Shown in pieces: positions 26,196-35,446 of a stretch of DNA of 64,000 nt. This stretch comes from Psychrobacter immobilis (lineage in GTDB: Bacteria > Pseudomonadota > Gammaproteobacteria > Pseudomonadales > Moraxellaceae). A model generated the notes under the pieces. That model ran no database searches. It worked only from the letters and a program-made list of their open reading frames with translations, and was not told the DNA's origin. Numbering within the stretch: the stretch's first letter is position 1; each line of letters opens with the position of its first letter. A program made the translations under genes and the position numbers. The stretch lies in assembly GCA_904846265.1 (NCBI GenBank), contig CAJHAA010000002.1, positions 1 to 64,000 on the forward strand. Reading direction: 5' to 3'.

Positions 26196-26524
26196 TGGAA
26201 TATCCTTATTATCAAAAATAATATGTAATAATATATTTTTATGATAATTTAGCTGTCAAAATGACAGAAGTAATCTTAATTTTTGTGCAAAAAATCTGAA
26301 TGAGTCATCAATCTGTAAGTTGCTAGAAACATAATTGTACCAAATATTAAATAATTAAAGTATATAAATAGATAAAGTGTTTTGGCTTTAGAGGGACATG
26401 AATCAATTTCATACCGTATGAAGAACCATATTGAAAGACAGTGTTGAAATACTCCCCACAAAAAAGCGCTTAAATATTATCAATATTTAAGCGCTTTTTT
26501 GTGGGGAGTGATTTTTAAAACATA
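26196..26524. other. 329-base intergenic region with a long palindrome
   Basis: AT-rich stretch between the cytochrome gene and the SDR gene. A 61-codon minus-strand frame here starts inside the palindrome and has no ribosome site, so it is not counted. The only clear feature is the palindrome at 26451-26509. Confidence 0.6.
26451..26509. terminator. 59-bp perfect palindrome, terminator of the SDR gene
   Basis: Two 28-bp arms (26451-26478 and 26482-26509) are exact reverse complements around a 3-base loop. The arms contain A and T runs next to GCGCTTAAATATT, so an RNA hairpin with an internal T run forms in either direction. It lies 16 bases after the SDR stop. Confidence 0.9.
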
Positions 26525-27535
26525 CTATTTTGGCGTGCTTGATTTTTTATGGCGGCGTGGTTTGAGCTTACGAGAGAGCGTATGGACATCGTTCAATATT
26601 TGACTGTATGTCGCTGGAAAGACACGCTGTACCGCGTCGATTATTTTGGCATCATTGCCAATCAGACAGCGCGGTTGATTGGTCGCGGCAGCCTGCAAAA
26701 TAATCAAAGCGGCATTGCTTGCATCAAATTTCAGGAATTTATTAAAGCTCTGAATGGCTTTGGGGCCAGTACGCATGCCAATGTCATTGATACTATCATT
26801 GCCACGGGCACTATTGGCGATATTGGTTTTAATCCCGCCGGGATGAATGCAGGTCGCTGACACACCGCAGCGCTGAATATCTAGCTCTTGACGTAAGCTT
26901 TCGGTAAAGCCGCGTACAGCAAATTTACTGGCGTTATACGCAGATTGTGACGGCTGCGCGGTTAAGCCAAACAGGCTTGAGATATTAATGATGTGACCAT
27001 GCTCGTTAAGTTGGCGTGTTCTGTTTTTTTTGCTGCCATTCGTCGATTCGCTTTGTTTGACACTATTTTTAATTAATGGCAAAAATGCCTTGGTGCCATA
27101 GACCACACCCCAAAAATTGATGTCCATGACCCATTCAAGCTCGCTAATGCTACTGCCTTCTACGGTCGAATATAGCGCAACGCCTGCATTATTAAAGATG
27201 AAGTTCACTTTGCCATGGTCTGCCATGACGCTATCTGCCCACGCTTCCACGGCTTTATTGTCTGAGACATCAAGCACCGTCATAGTCGCTTTTATATTAT
27301 AACCGACGAGCAATTCTTTGGTCTGTGCCAGTTGCGCCGCGTTGATATCAGAGAGTGCCACGTGGCAGCCCATCTTTGCCAAATGAATAGCCAACTCGCG
27401 CCCCATACCAGAGCCAGCACCCGTAATAGCCGCGACATGATTATGATAATAAGGGGCAATATCTTGGTCTATCGTGGTATGAAAAGGCAAGTGTTGACGT
27501 AATGAGGTTGCGATAGAAGTAACATTGTTAAGCAT
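26525..27535 (-). CDS. Short-chain dehydrogenase/reductase (SDR)
   Basis: This 336-residue NAD(P)-dependent oxidoreductase shows the full classical SDR pattern. The nucleotide loop is TGAGSGMGRELAIHLAKMG at about residues 37-55, followed by NFIFNNAGVALYS. The catalytic serine lies in HIINISSLFGLTAQPSQSA, and Tyr and Lys in YNASKFAVRGFTE. A 30-residue N-terminal and a basic C-terminal extension (LSRKLKPRRHKKS) lie outside the fold. The substrate cannot be told; acyl or fatty alcohol dehydrogenases of Moraxellaceae are similar. AAGGA precedes the ATG. The gene is monocistronic, ending at the 59-bp palindrome. Confidence 0.88.
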   Translation of the reverse strand: MLNNVTSIATSLRQHLPFHTTIDQDIAPYYHNHVAAITGAGSGMGRELAIHLAKMGCHVALSDINAAQLAQTKELLVGYNIKATMTVLDVSDNKAVEAWADSVMADHGKVNFIFNNAGVALYSTVEGSSISELEWVMDINFWGVVYGTKAFLPLIKNSVKQSESTNGSKKNRTRQLNEHGHIINISSLFGLTAQPSQSAYNASKFAVRGFTESLRQELDIQRCGVSATCIHPGGIKTNIANSARGNDSINDIGMRTGPKAIQSFNKFLKFDASNAALIILQAAATNQPRCLIGNDAKIIDAVQRVFPATYSQILNDVHTLSRKLKPRRHKKSSTPK

Positions 27536-27686
27536 GATAAACAGTCCTTTGTTTCATCAGTGATAGGTGTTGGTAGTACATTTACCTTAGCATGCTTTGT
27601 GGCTTTAGCTATGAACGATTGATAGACGCCGCTGTCACTTTATCCATACATTGGCTGTCGTAAAAAGATCATAAGTGAGCAGCCAT

Positions 27687-27718
27687 AAAAAAACGTCTAG
27701 CATAAGATATGCTAGACG
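27687..27718 (-). terminator. Terminator of clpX
   Basis: A perfect 10-bp stem (27694-27703 with 27709-27718) is followed on the minus strand by seven T. It lies about 45 bases after the clpX stop. Confidence 0.9.
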
Positions 27719-27760
27719 CCTTTACTTCAATGACAGTTTTAATAAAGCTGATAACCACCG

Positions 27761-29074
27761 CTAAGCATCTATCGCTATTTGCTCTGAGTCGTCGGTAGAA
27801 AAGATGATTTCAGGTGTTTTACCTTCATTAATCACTTGCTCATCGACGATGACAGTCTTGGCATTTTTCATCGAAGGCAACTCGTACATAGTCTCAAGTA
27901 GCGCATTTTCAACGATAGAACGCAAACCACGAGCACCAGTCTTACGCGCCATGGCTTTTTTGGCAATCGCATCGAGCGCTTCTTTGGTAAAGCTAATGTC
28001 AGCGCCTTCCATATCGAATAGATACTTATATTGCTTAACTAAGGCGTTTTTTGGTTCTGTCAATATCTGAACCAATGCATCCTCGTCCAGCTCTGTGAGC
28101 GCAGCAAGAACAGGAAGACGACCGATTAATTCAGGAATAAGACCAAACTTAATCAAATCTTCAGGCTCTACTTGTTGCAGTAATTCTGAGCTGCGTTTGC
28201 TATCATCTTTTGAGCTGACATCGGCGTTAAAGCCAATGCCGCCTTTTTCTGTACGCTGCTGAATAACCGCATCAAGACCTGCAAATGCCCCACCGACGAT
28301 GATTAAGATGTTACTCGTATCAACTTGGATCAGCTCCTGTTGAGGATGCTTACGGCCACCGTGCGGCGGAATGGCAGCGACCGTACCTTCGATAAGCTTT
28401 AGCAACGCTTGCTGTACGCCTTCGCCTGACACATCACGCGTGATAGACGGGTTGTCGCCTTTTTTACTGATTTTATCAATCTCATCGATATAGATAATAC
28501 CTTGCTCTGCTTTACTGACATCGTAATCCGACGCTTGCAAGAGCTTTTGTACAATGTTCTCAACGTCTTCACCAACGTAACCCGCTTCCGTTAACGTCGT
28601 GGCATCGGCCATGGCAAAAGGCACATCCAGTAGACGCGCCAAGGTTTGCGCCAGCAAAGTCTTACCAGAACCCGTTGGGCCAATCAGCAAGATATTGCTC
28701 TTAGCCAATTCAACCATGGCATCGTCAGCGCCAATCTTCGCTTTTTTGCTGTCATTGGCTAAGGTTTGGCTAACTTTTAGACGCTTATAATGGTTATAGA
28801 CGGCAACTGCTAGTGCTTTTTTAGCAGCGTCTTGTCCAATGACGTATTCATCAAGCTTGGCACGCAGCTCTTTTGGCGTTGGTAGCTTTTTATTGACCCA
28901 AGAAGTATCAATATCGCTGTCATCATCGCCATCTTCAGCGCTATCGGCGATTAAATCGGTACATAGCTCAATACATTCATTACAGATATTGGCATCGTCA
29001 GCGGCAATCAGCTGCTGTACATCGCTTTTGGCTTTGCCGCAAAACGAGCAATGCGGGGTGTTATCTTCTGCCAT
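27761..29074 (-). CDS. clpX: ATP-dependent Clp protease ATP-binding subunit ClpX
   Basis: ClpX is the AAA+ unfoldase that feeds tagged proteins to ClpP. The N-terminal zinc-binding domain has Cys9, Cys12, Cys31 and Cys34. The AAA+ domain shows Walker [19 protein letters not shown], the pore-region segment [15 protein letters not shown] and Walker [14 protein letters not shown], with the C-terminal [19 protein letters not shown]. The 437 residues match the usual length. AGGAG lies upstream of the ATG. It follows clpP by 114 bases in the standard tig-clpP-clpX order, and a strong terminator ends the cluster. No lon gene lies immediately after clpX, where it is common in other genera. Confidence 0.97.
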   Translation of the reverse strand: MAEDNTPHCSFCGKAKSDVQQLIAADDANICNECIELCTDLIADSAEDGDDDSDIDTSWVNKKLPTPKELRAKLDEYVIGQDAAKKALAVAVYNHYKRLKVSQTLANDSKKAKIGADDAMVELAKSNILLIGPTGSGKTLLAQTLARLLDVPFAMADATTLTEAGYVGEDVENIVQKLLQASDYDVSKAEQGIIYIDEIDKISKKGDNPSITRDVSGEGVQQALLKLIEGTVAAIPPHGGRKHPQQELIQVDTSNILIIVGGAFAGLDAVIQQRTEKGGIGFNADVSSKDDSKRSSELLQQVEPEDLIKFGLIPELIGRLPVLAALTELDEDALVQILTEPKNALVKQYKYLFDMEGADISFTKEALDAIAKKAMARKTGARGLRSIVENALLETMYELPSMKNAKTVIVDEQVINEGKTPEIIFSTDDSEQIAIDA

Positions 29075-29188
29075 AAAAGGCGCTCCTAAAATTTAAAACT
29101 TACAAATATTTTGATTTTTACATCAAAGCCAAAACGTATAACGCTCAGGCTTTTGATGCCCATCAAAGCTTTTGCTCTTATGCGGTAA

Positions 29189-29884
29189 TTATAAAGAAGT
29201 AGGGCGGCGCTCTAATACTTCATCAACCAGACCGTATTCTTTGGCTTCTTTCGCATCTAACCAAAAGTCACGCTCAACGTCTTTTTCAATTTTCTCTAAT
29301 GGTTGACCAGTACGCTCAGCCAAAATCTCATTTAAACGGGCACGCGTTTTTAGAATTTCACGCGCATTAATTTCGATATCGGTTGCTTGACCTTGCGCGC
29401 CGCCTGAAGGCTGATGAATCATGACACGAGCATTGGCAAGAGAGTAACGCTTGCCTTTTTGACCAGCCGCAAGTAAGAACGAGCCCATGCTATAAGCGCC
29501 GCCCATACAGATGGTCGATACTTCAGGTTTGATAAAGTTCATGGTATCAAAGATTGCCAAGCCTGCACTCACTGAGCCGCCTGGTGAATTGATATACAAA
29601 TGAATGTCTTTGTCTGGGTTTTCTGCTTCTAAAAATAGCAACTGTGCGACGATTAGATTGGCCATATGGTCTTCGACTTGACCAGTCAAAAAGATAACGC
29701 GCTCACGCAATAGACGAGAGAAAATATCAAACGAGCGTTCACCACGAGAGGATTGTTCAACGACCATTGGCACCAATGCAGCTTGAGGGGCGCTTTGGGT
29801 ATATTGCATGCCTTGTGCGTCATTATGCGCACTCATCAGCATATCAAAATGTGGGTTGGCAGTGATGCGATCATAATCTGTCAT
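29189..29884 (-). CDS. clpP: ATP-dependent Clp protease proteolytic subunit ClpP
   Basis: ClpP forms the tetradecameric protease chamber paired with ClpX. The catalytic triad is visible as Ser132 in [11 protein letters not shown], His157 in VMIHQPSGG and Asp206 in [11 protein letters not shown]. The segment [19 protein letters not shown] is typical. The 231 residues include about 38 before the mature core ([20 protein letters not shown]), so a propeptide longer than the enteric one is likely removed. The active-site segment reads GGAYSMG rather than the more usual GQAASMG, which is a mild variation. AGGACAT precedes the ATG. It lies between tig and clpX on the same strand. Confidence 0.97.
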   Translation of the reverse strand: MTDYDRITANPHFDMLMSAHNDAQGMQYTQSAPQAALVPMVVEQSSRGERSFDIFSRLLRERVIFLTGQVEDHMANLIVAQLLFLEAENPDKDIHLYINSPGGSVSAGLAIFDTMNFIKPEVSTICMGGAYSMGSFLLAAGQKGKRYSLANARVMIHQPSGGAQGQATDIEINAREILKTRARLNEILAERTGQPLEKIEKDVERDFWLDAKEAKEYGLVDEVLERRPTSL

Positions 29885-30236
29885 AAAGATGTCCTGTTTA
29901 TAAGTACATAAAATAAAGGGATTGAAGTTAGCGAGCGGCTACGCTTGTATGGCTGCTCATCATGTTAGATGTTGCCGCTTTTTAATAATATTCGCTGGCT
30001 GAAATAATAAGCGCCAGATATCGCTAAAAATAATTGAGCTAATGGTAACTTTTTTATTGAGGCAATAGTAACTTTTTCATGTGAAAAATAATTTTCTATT
30101 TATAACATGAGTGCTATTAATAAAATGATTGACTCACTATTAATAAGGCGTCTGTAACCATTTATCAAGGGGCTTGGTGATAAACTGTCCATAAAGATAG
30201 CATATAAATCCCCAATAAAAATGCCCTAACACATAT

Positions 30237-30275
30237 GTTAGAGCATTGCGTTAGAGCATTATGTTAGAGCATGTT
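30237..30275 (+). repeat. 13-bp tandem repeat, three units
   Basis: Units beginning GTTAGAGCAT start at 30237, 30250 and 30263, with two or three variable bases at the end of each. They lie 58-96 bases after the tig stop codon. Confidence 0.75.
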
Positions 30276-30286
30276 TAGATTGAGAT

Positions 30287-30317
30287 TAGCAATTTGCCAT
30301 TGAATGGCAAATTGCTA
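30287..30317. terminator. Palindrome after tig, possible terminator
   Basis: A perfect 14-bp stem (30287-30300 with 30304-30317) and a 3-base loop lie 16 bases after the tig stop. There is no clear T run on the minus strand, so it may protect the mRNA end instead of terminating. Confidence 0.55.
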
Positions 30318-30332
30318 AGTTATCTCACTAAA

Positions 30333-31676
30333 TTACATGCCTTGCTGCTGTTGTTGCTGTGCAGCTAATAGGTCTTGGTAGCTAACTTCTTTGTCAGTTA
30401 CTTTACCTTGCTCGATTAGATAATCAACCACTTGGTCTTCTAGTACCACAGACTCAATGTTCGCGCGCTGCTGCTTGTCATTGGTGTAATACTCGATTAC
30501 TTCACTTGGATCTTCGTAGTTTTCAGCGGCTTCTTTGATGAACGTTTCAACGCGTTCTTGATCGACTTCTAAGCCTTTGGTATCGATAACGCGAGCAACG
30601 ATGATGCCAAGACGGGCAGCACGTAGCGCTTGCTCTTCAAATAGCTCATTTGGCAGCATGTCTTTATCGAAGCTATCAGCATTGGCACCGAACTGCTGAG
30701 AAAAACGTTGCATCATCATGTTGCGTTGACGCTCGATTTCTTGCTCTAGCATGGCGTTTGGTACTTCAAATTCGTTCTTTTCTAGCAATGCGTCAAAAGT
30801 CGCTTGCTTAACTTGGCTACGAGCCGCGTTTTTGATTTCGCGTTCCATGTTTTTGCGAACGTCTTCTTTCAACTTCTCAATGCCGCCTTCTTTCACGCCG
30901 AATAGCTCAAGGAACTCTTCGTTGATTTCTGGTAGCTTAGATTTTTCAACCAATTTTACATTGATTTTGAACTGAGCTTCTTTACCCGCTAAGTTTTCAG
31001 CTTGGTAATCTTCTGGGAAAGTCACGTCGATAACTTTCTCTTCGCCAGCTTTCATGCCTTTGATACCCGCTTCAAAACCAGGAATCATCTGGTTGCTACC
31101 GATAACCAGTTTGAAGTCTTCAGCAGAACCGCCTTCGAATTTTTCGCCATCGATAGAGCCTTCAAAGTCAAAAGTTACTTGATTGCCTTTGTCCGCTTTA
31201 CCTTTTTTCTCAACGAATTCTTCACGTTGCTTTTGAAGGTTTTCGATCATAGTGTCGACGTCTTCTTCGCTTACTTTAGCCGTGTGACGCTCAACTTCGA
31301 TCTCATTGATACCTTGCACGTCTACTTCTGGGAAGATTTCAACAGTGGCTTGATAAACCAAGAAATCATCTTCAAGTTTTACGTCGTCGATGTTAGGCAT
31401 GCCAACCGCGCGGATGTCTTCAGATTTGATCGCTTCAAAAACGGTATCACGGATCACATCGTTGATGACTTCTTGTTGAATGCCAGCACCGTACTGTGAA
31501 CGGATATGTGACATAGGGACGTTACCTTTACGGAAACCGTCAATCTTGGCAGTTTTCGCAACTTGGCGAATACGACCTTCGACTTTGTTTTGAATTTTTT
31601 CGACAGGCACTTTAACTGTCAATTGGGTTTCTTTATTAGATAGCTTGTTGGTTGTGACTTGTAAATCTGTAGCCAT
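30333..31676 (-). CDS. tig: Trigger factor
   Basis: Trigger factor is the ribosome-bound chaperone and peptidyl-prolyl isomerase that meets nascent chains. The N-terminal ribosome-binding domain contains [20 protein letters not shown], which includes the GFRxGKxP-like ribosome-docking motif, here GFRKGNVP. The FKBP-type domain spans about residues 160-245 ([18 protein letters not shown] ... [16 protein letters not shown]), followed by the helical C-terminal substrate cradle. The protein ends in a short glutamine run. At 447 residues it is only slightly longer than in enterics. AAGGTG precedes the ATG. It heads the tig-clpP-clpX cluster. Confidence 0.97.
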   Translation of the reverse strand: MATDLQVTTNKLSNKETQLTVKVPVEKIQNKVEGRIRQVAKTAKIDGFRKGNVPMSHIRSQYGAGIQQEVINDVIRDTVFEAIKSEDIRAVGMPNIDDVKLEDDFLVYQATVEIFPEVDVQGINEIEVERHTAKVSEEDVDTMIENLQKQREEFVEKKGKADKGNQVTFDFEGSIDGEKFEGGSAEDFKLVIGSNQMIPGFEAGIKGMKAGEEKVIDVTFPEDYQAENLAGKEAQFKINVKLVEKSKLPEINEEFLELFGVKEGGIEKLKEDVRKNMEREIKNAARSQVKQATFDALLEKNEFEVPNAMLEQEIERQRNMMMQRFSQQFGANADSFDKDMLPNELFEEQALRAARLGIIVARVIDTKGLEVDQERVETFIKEAAENYEDPSEVIEYYTNDKQQRANIESVVLEDQVVDYLIEQGKVTDKEVSYQDLLAAQQQQQQGM

Positions 31677-31693
31677 GTTAATTACACCTTTAG

Positions 31694-31740
31694 GATTAAA
31701 TAGTACGTTTGATTAAATAGTACTTAGGGTTAAATGGTAA
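31694..31740. repeat. 17-bp tandem repeat upstream of tig, three units
   Basis: Units containing GATTAAATAGTAC start at 31694 and 31711. A degenerate third (GGTTAAATGGTAA) starts at 31728. On the minus strand they fall in the tig leader, 18-65 bases before its ATG. Confidence 0.75.
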
Positions 31741-32052
31741 TAGACAAACCGTGCCTCAAATTACGGGCGTGTACCATGGGTTGCCGTTGGAATAAATAGG
31801 GGATAGCGATAGCGCACAATGTCAAAGTCAGTACCTTGAGCAATCGCCTTTGGTCACCACTGGCGCTGACTGATACTAAAATGTGAAACGGATATCTTAG
31901 TAATAGGCGCTATCAGATATCAATCATAAACCGTTAATGCACCGCATAATAACGCTTTTTGGTGAATTATACAGACAAATAACGGCTTTCAACAAAATTT
32001 TAAAAGTAGAACAGTATAATCTATCTGTTTATTAAAGTAAAAATTATCTCTT

Positions 32053-32174
32053 TATCGTCCATTCACTTTGAATCTGCTACATCGTCAATCTCGCTTAGAG
32101 TACGATTTGTACCTCTGCGCTCGACTTTCTTGTATCAGCATTAATAGATAAAGGGCTAAATTGAATCGACTATA
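32053..32174 (-). repeat. Family-2 short inverted-repeat element, copy 2
   Basis: This stretch of about 122 bp is bounded by TATCGTCCATTCAC and TTGAATCGACTATA, imperfect inverted repeats. Read on the minus strand it shares GCAGAGGTAC, then GTACT and AAGCGAGATTGACGA, with copy 3 at 40465-40572. A central GAGGTAC/GTACTC hairpin is present. It begins 16 bases after the rdgB stop, so it would be in the 3' end of that transcript. Confidence 0.75.
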
Positions 32175-32189
32175 AGATTTAAGGGTTAT

Positions 32190-32843
32190 CTACAACGGTA
32201 ACTGCGCCAATAATTGCTGAATCGCTTGACCACGATGACTGATGCGGTTTTTATCGGCAGCACTTAAGCTCGCTGCGCTAGCTTGTAACTCTGGCAACCA
32301 AAACAGCGGATCATAACCAAAACCGCCATCACCATGCGCTGTCTCTAAAATCTCACCTTGCCATAGACCTTGCGCGATAATCGGTAGAGGATCATCAGCA
32401 TGGCGCACCATCGCCAGTACGCAAACAAATAACCCTTTAATAGGCTCGTTCGCGTGCTCAGTACGAATAGGCTGCAAGTCAGCGATGAGCTTGGCGTTAT
32501 TTTTAGCATCGTTACCGTGTTCGCCAGCATAGCGAGCAGAGTAAATCCCAGGTGCATTACCTAATACTGGCACACATAGTCCTGAGTCATCAGCAATCGC
32601 AGGCAGTCCGCTGATACGGCTGGCATGACGCGCTTTAATAATGGCGTTTTCTACAAAACTTAAACCATCCTCAACTGCATCTTCGATATCAAGCTGTCCT
32701 TGCGGGATGATTGTCACATCCAAATCTGCCTCGGCAAACAGCCTTTTAAACTCAGCCAGTTTGCCTTTATTATTACTGGCGAGCACCCATTGATTATCAG
32801 GGGTTGATTGGATGGAGGATCGTGAGGTATTTGTGGTGCTCAT
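32190..32843 (-). CDS. rdgB: dITP/XTP (non-canonical purine NTP) pyrophosphatase
   Basis: RdgB hydrolyses dITP, ITP and XTP to monophosphates and so keeps deaminated purines out of DNA and RNA. The HAM1-family pattern is clear. It includes WVLASNNKGKLAEFKRLF at about residues 19-36, PAIADDSGLCVPVLGNAPGI with the metal-binding acidic pair, GIYSARYAGEHGNDAKNN, and GDGGFGYDPLFWLPEL followed by ADKNRISHRGQA. Length is 217 residues because of an 18-residue polar N-terminal extension. The ATG lacks a strong ribosome site. A family-2 repeat follows its stop. Confidence 0.95.
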   Translation of the reverse strand: MSTTNTSRSSIQSTPDNQWVLASNNKGKLAEFKRLFAEADLDVTIIPQGQLDIEDAVEDGLSFVENAIIKARHASRISGLPAIADDSGLCVPVLGNAPGIYSARYAGEHGNDAKNNAKLIADLQPIRTEHANEPIKGLFVCVLAMVRHADDPLPIIAQGLWQGEILETAHGDGGFGYDPLFWLPELQASAASLSAADKNRISHRGQAIQQLLAQLPL

Positions 32844-33400
32844 AGGGTTATTCCGTTATGTCATTATTAAGAATATGGTTAGTGAAAGTATCATTATTGA
32901 AAGTATGGTCAGTTTTTAAATTATAGCGGTATCTTAATGCCAATTTTATCAGTTTATCAGTCAGCTAAGTGCCTAGCACGATTGGCATGGTAAGGCATTC
33001 TGCGCTTAGTCTATAGACAACCAAAGGCTATACTAACAGTGTTATCCATAACATTTGGTAACTGATATTTGTCACCACTGTTGTTATAATAGCCGCCAAG
33101 CTACCGTGAATGATATCTTATGGCTTGTGAATATTAAGTTAATAAATGCTTATGAAGTCAAGCACTTGGCTTTTGAGCAAACAGTAACAAAAGTAAGTTA
33201 ATTTTGGATTCATAATAATACGTGATACTGTGTTAAACAATAAACGGTATTAAGCAATAACATTCATTTCAAACAATAAACTCAGCCAATTTAGTCCGCC
33301 ATTTTATAGTGTTTTTTATCATGTAAAAATAGCGTAAAATTCAGTTTCTATAATGAGTTTTTATCAAATGACGGCTAAAAACAGCAAGGATAAAATAACT
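32844..33400. other. 557-base divergent region between rdgB and sodB
   Basis: No gene or known RNA was recognised. It must contain the divergent rdgB and sodB promoters. No convincing Fur-type palindrome was seen near sodB. Several AT-rich direct-repeat-like words occur (for example GAAAGTAT near 32884-32907), suggesting local duplication. Confidence 0.55.
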
Positions 33401-34030
33401 ATGTCAAACATTACTTTACCAGAGCTACCATACGCAAAAGACGCACTAGAGCCACACATCAGTGCCGAGACGCTAGAATACCATCATGACAAGCATCACA
33501 ATGCTTACGTGACTAAGCTCAACGAATTGCTACCAGGTTCTGGTCTAGAAGACAAAACATTGCCAGAAATCATCGTAGCGACTGCTAAAGATGACAGCAA
33601 GCAAGGTATGTTCAACCAAGCAGCCCAAGTATGGAACCACACGTTCTATTGGAACTGCATGACGCCAACCAATGGCGGCGGCGAACCTACTGGTGATCTA
33701 AAAGGCAAAATCGAAGAAGACTTCGGTAGCTACGACAAGTTCCGTGAAGAGTTCAAAAACGCAGCATTGACTCAGTTTGGTTCAGGTTGGGCGTGGCTAG
33801 TCGCTGATAAAGTCGGTGGCAAATTGTCTATCGCCAAAACAGCTAACGCTGATACGCCACTTGCACATGACCAAGTAGCGGTATTGACTTGTGACGTGTG
33901 GGAACATGCTTACTATATCGATTATCGCAACCGTCGTCCTGACTATGTTGATACGTTCCTAGACAAGCTAGTGAACTGGGATTACGCCAATGCGAAATAT
34001 AAAGGTCAAGATGCTGGTGTTGAAGAGTAA
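33401..34030 (+). CDS. sodB: Superoxide dismutase [Fe]
   Basis: This 209-residue enzyme dismutates superoxide in the cytoplasm. Predicted iron ligands are His28 in LEYHHDKHHNAYV, His80 in QVWNHTFYWNCM, and Asp165 and His169 in CDVWEHAYYID. Gln76 in AAQVWNH and ALTQFGSGWAWLV are characteristic of the iron form, not the manganese form. The frame is open further upstream, but ATG 33401 is preferred because AAGGA precedes it and the family starts with a short TLPELPYAKDALEPHI segment. It is monocistronic, ending at a strong terminator. Confidence 0.97.
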   Translation: MSNITLPELPYAKDALEPHISAETLEYHHDKHHNAYVTKLNELLPGSGLEDKTLPEIIVATAKDDSKQGMFNQAAQVWNHTFYWNCMTPTNGGGEPTGDLKGKIEEDFGSYDKFREEFKNAALTQFGSGWAWLVADKVGGKLSIAKTANADTPLAHDQVAVLTCDVWEHAYYIDYRNRRPDYVDTFLDKLVNWDYANAKYKGQDAGVEE

Positions 34031-34053
34031 TCTCTAAACCAAGTATTTGATTA

Positions 34054-34089
34054 ATAAAAAAGGACGCTGTGAAGCGTCCTTTTTTTTTG
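34054..34089. terminator. Bidirectional terminator after sodB
   Basis: A 7-8 bp stem AGGACGC/GCGTCCT is flanked by A and a long T run. It serves sodB and probably the convergent YaaC-like gene. Confidence 0.92.
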
Positions 34090-34146
34090 GTTTGATATTG
34101 TTGTTAGCAATTGCCAATATCTTTGGGCTAATAAATACATCGTTAA

Positions 34147-35310
34147 TCAGGAGCGAAACCCTGTAATACGAAATTGGTTGCCAGTGATCTCAGAAGAAAT
34201 CTGATCAATAAACTGTACGACAGACTTATTAATAAATTCATTTAGAAGCCATGAGGCATCCTTTTCGAGATGAGACTTTAGAATATCAGGTTCATATCTT
34301 GCAAGTTCACTTAGACGATGCATAGCTGAATATATTAGTACTAGTGGACTATGATTAATAACACCTGGAATAAGATCATTCCTTTTTAAATACCAAAGTT
34401 CATTAGCGCTGTATATGTATTGGAATTCTTTACGACGAGTTTTAATATAGTTGTCTAAACGAAGCTTATTTGCACTGTCAGGTACGTTTCTGACAACATC
34501 CCATTCAAATCTCTTTTTATGCCTAATAATGAATCCTTCACTATTATCCGTGATTTTTTCTCGTTCATACTTCAGATGAAATATACGAGATAATGTTGTT
34601 TTATTAGAATGTTCTGGTTCAAGCTCAAATTGTAACCAAGCCCGATTAATACTCTTATCTCTTACGAGCTGTGGATTTAGTATGGGTATAAATAGTTCTG
34701 CACTGTTTGAATAGGTGACATTGTAGGCACGATGAATAAAAGCAAGGTTATAAAAAATATCTTTAATCGAGTACTCTTCGTGTGGCTCTTGAACAGATAT
34801 TGGGCGGACTGGCTCTTCTAAATAATTGCATAATCCAGAAAGTACACCTTTAGTTTTTAGTCTTACGAACTCATTTTTTATATTGTTATGCCCGTTACTA
34901 CTCCTTCCTGCGACACCATGAGCAAAACTATAGGGAATTTTTTTAGTTTCTAGTAATGCTTTTGTTGCGTTTAGAAGGCAATAATAAATAGTCAATGGCT
35001 TAGAGTTATTATCGAGAGATTGTGTTGCCTGATAAAAATTCCTTGCCTGTTGCCAATACAGGATAGCATTTTTTTGCTTTTTTGAACCGTCACAGTTTTG
35101 CTTCAAATATATTTCTACAAACTCCCAAGTAGAGTCTGTTAATATGGTTTTAGACTGGATTTTAGGGTTTAATGTTGCATGATAAACAGTAACTGGCCAT
35201 ATGCCAACTTTTAGAGCCTCTCTTTTTCTAATAGGCTTTAAGGAGTCTTTAATCTCTTTAATTGTAGTTTTATTTTGAGTAACCCTTTTAGAAACATCTG
35301 AAATTTTCAC
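34147..35310 (-). CDS. YaaC-like protein, AT-rich gene
   Basis: This 387-residue soluble protein resembles the YaaC family. It shows an N-terminal WEFVEIYLKQN, then NAILYWQQARNFYQATQ and PLTIYYCLLNATKALLETKK (YaaC core). Near the end it has SPLVLIYSAMHRLSELARYE and WLLNEFINKSVVQFIDQI. YaaC proteins are uncharacterised. The start is GTG with AAGGAT five bases upstream. The gene is visibly richer in A and T and in AAA/ATA codons than sodB, DUF72 and ispA around it, which suggests recent acquisition. It sits alone between the sodB terminator and the DUF72 gene, with a perfect small palindrome just upstream. No nuclease, toxin or membrane motif is visible. Confidence 0.72.
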   Translation of the reverse strand: MKISDVSKRVTQNKTTIKEIKDSLKPIRKREALKVGIWPVTVYHATLNPKIQSKTILTDSTWEFVEIYLKQNCDGSKKQKNAILYWQQARNFYQATQSLDNNSKPLTIYYCLLNATKALLETKKIPYSFAHGVAGRSSNGHNNIKNEFVRLKTKGVLSGLCNYLEEPVRPISVQEPHEEYSIKDIFYNLAFIHRAYNVTYSNSAELFIPILNPQLVRDKSINRAWLQFELEPEHSNKTTLSRIFHLKYEREKITDNSEGFIIRHKKRFEWDVVRNVPDSANKLRLDNYIKTRRKEFQYIYSANELWYLKRNDLIPGVINHSPLVLIYSAMHRLSELARYEPDILKSHLEKDASWLLNEFINKSVVQFIDQISSEITGNQFRITGFRS

Positions 35311-35336
35311 AATTATCCTTTCTTTGGTAATCGTAG

Positions 35337-35354
35337 CGTAGGTGCTAACCTACG
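35337..35354. promoter_or_regulatory. Palindrome upstream of the YaaC-like gene
   Basis: A perfect 7-bp inverted repeat CGTAGGT/ACCTACG with loop GCTA lies 27 bases upstream of the GTG start. It could be an operator or a leader hairpin. A role is inferred only from position. Confidence 0.4.
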
Positions 35355-35446
35355 GCGTAAATAGTTAGTTTAAAAAATTATTTGTTTTGATTCATACTAC
35401 CTATATACATTCTTTAAGTCAGGTTTGTATCTACTAGCTATTGAAG

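Larger units (their letters stand above)
29885..30332. other. 448-base tig-clpP intergenic region
   Basis: No gene was seen. It contains three 13-bp repeats at 30237-30275, a hairpin CCTAAC/GTTAGA at about 30221-30245 and a perfect palindrome after the tig stop. The remaining AT-rich part probably carries the clpP promoter. Confidence 0.55.
31677..32189. other. 513-base region between rdgB and tig
   Basis: No gene was recognised. The region contains three 17-bp direct repeats at 31694-31740, close to the tig start, and a family-2 element at 32053-32174 just after the rdgB stop. The middle part has no visible feature and probably includes the tig promoter. Confidence 0.6.

Noticed and set aside
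26276-26461. 61-codon minus-strand frame in the cytochrome-SDR gap
   Set aside because: It starts inside the 59-bp palindrome, lacks a ribosome site and has no recognisable domain.
31002-31499. 165-codon plus-strand frame inside tig
   Set aside because: It lies wholly opposite the trigger factor gene, has aromatic-rich biased composition and no ribosome site, so it is a shadow frame.
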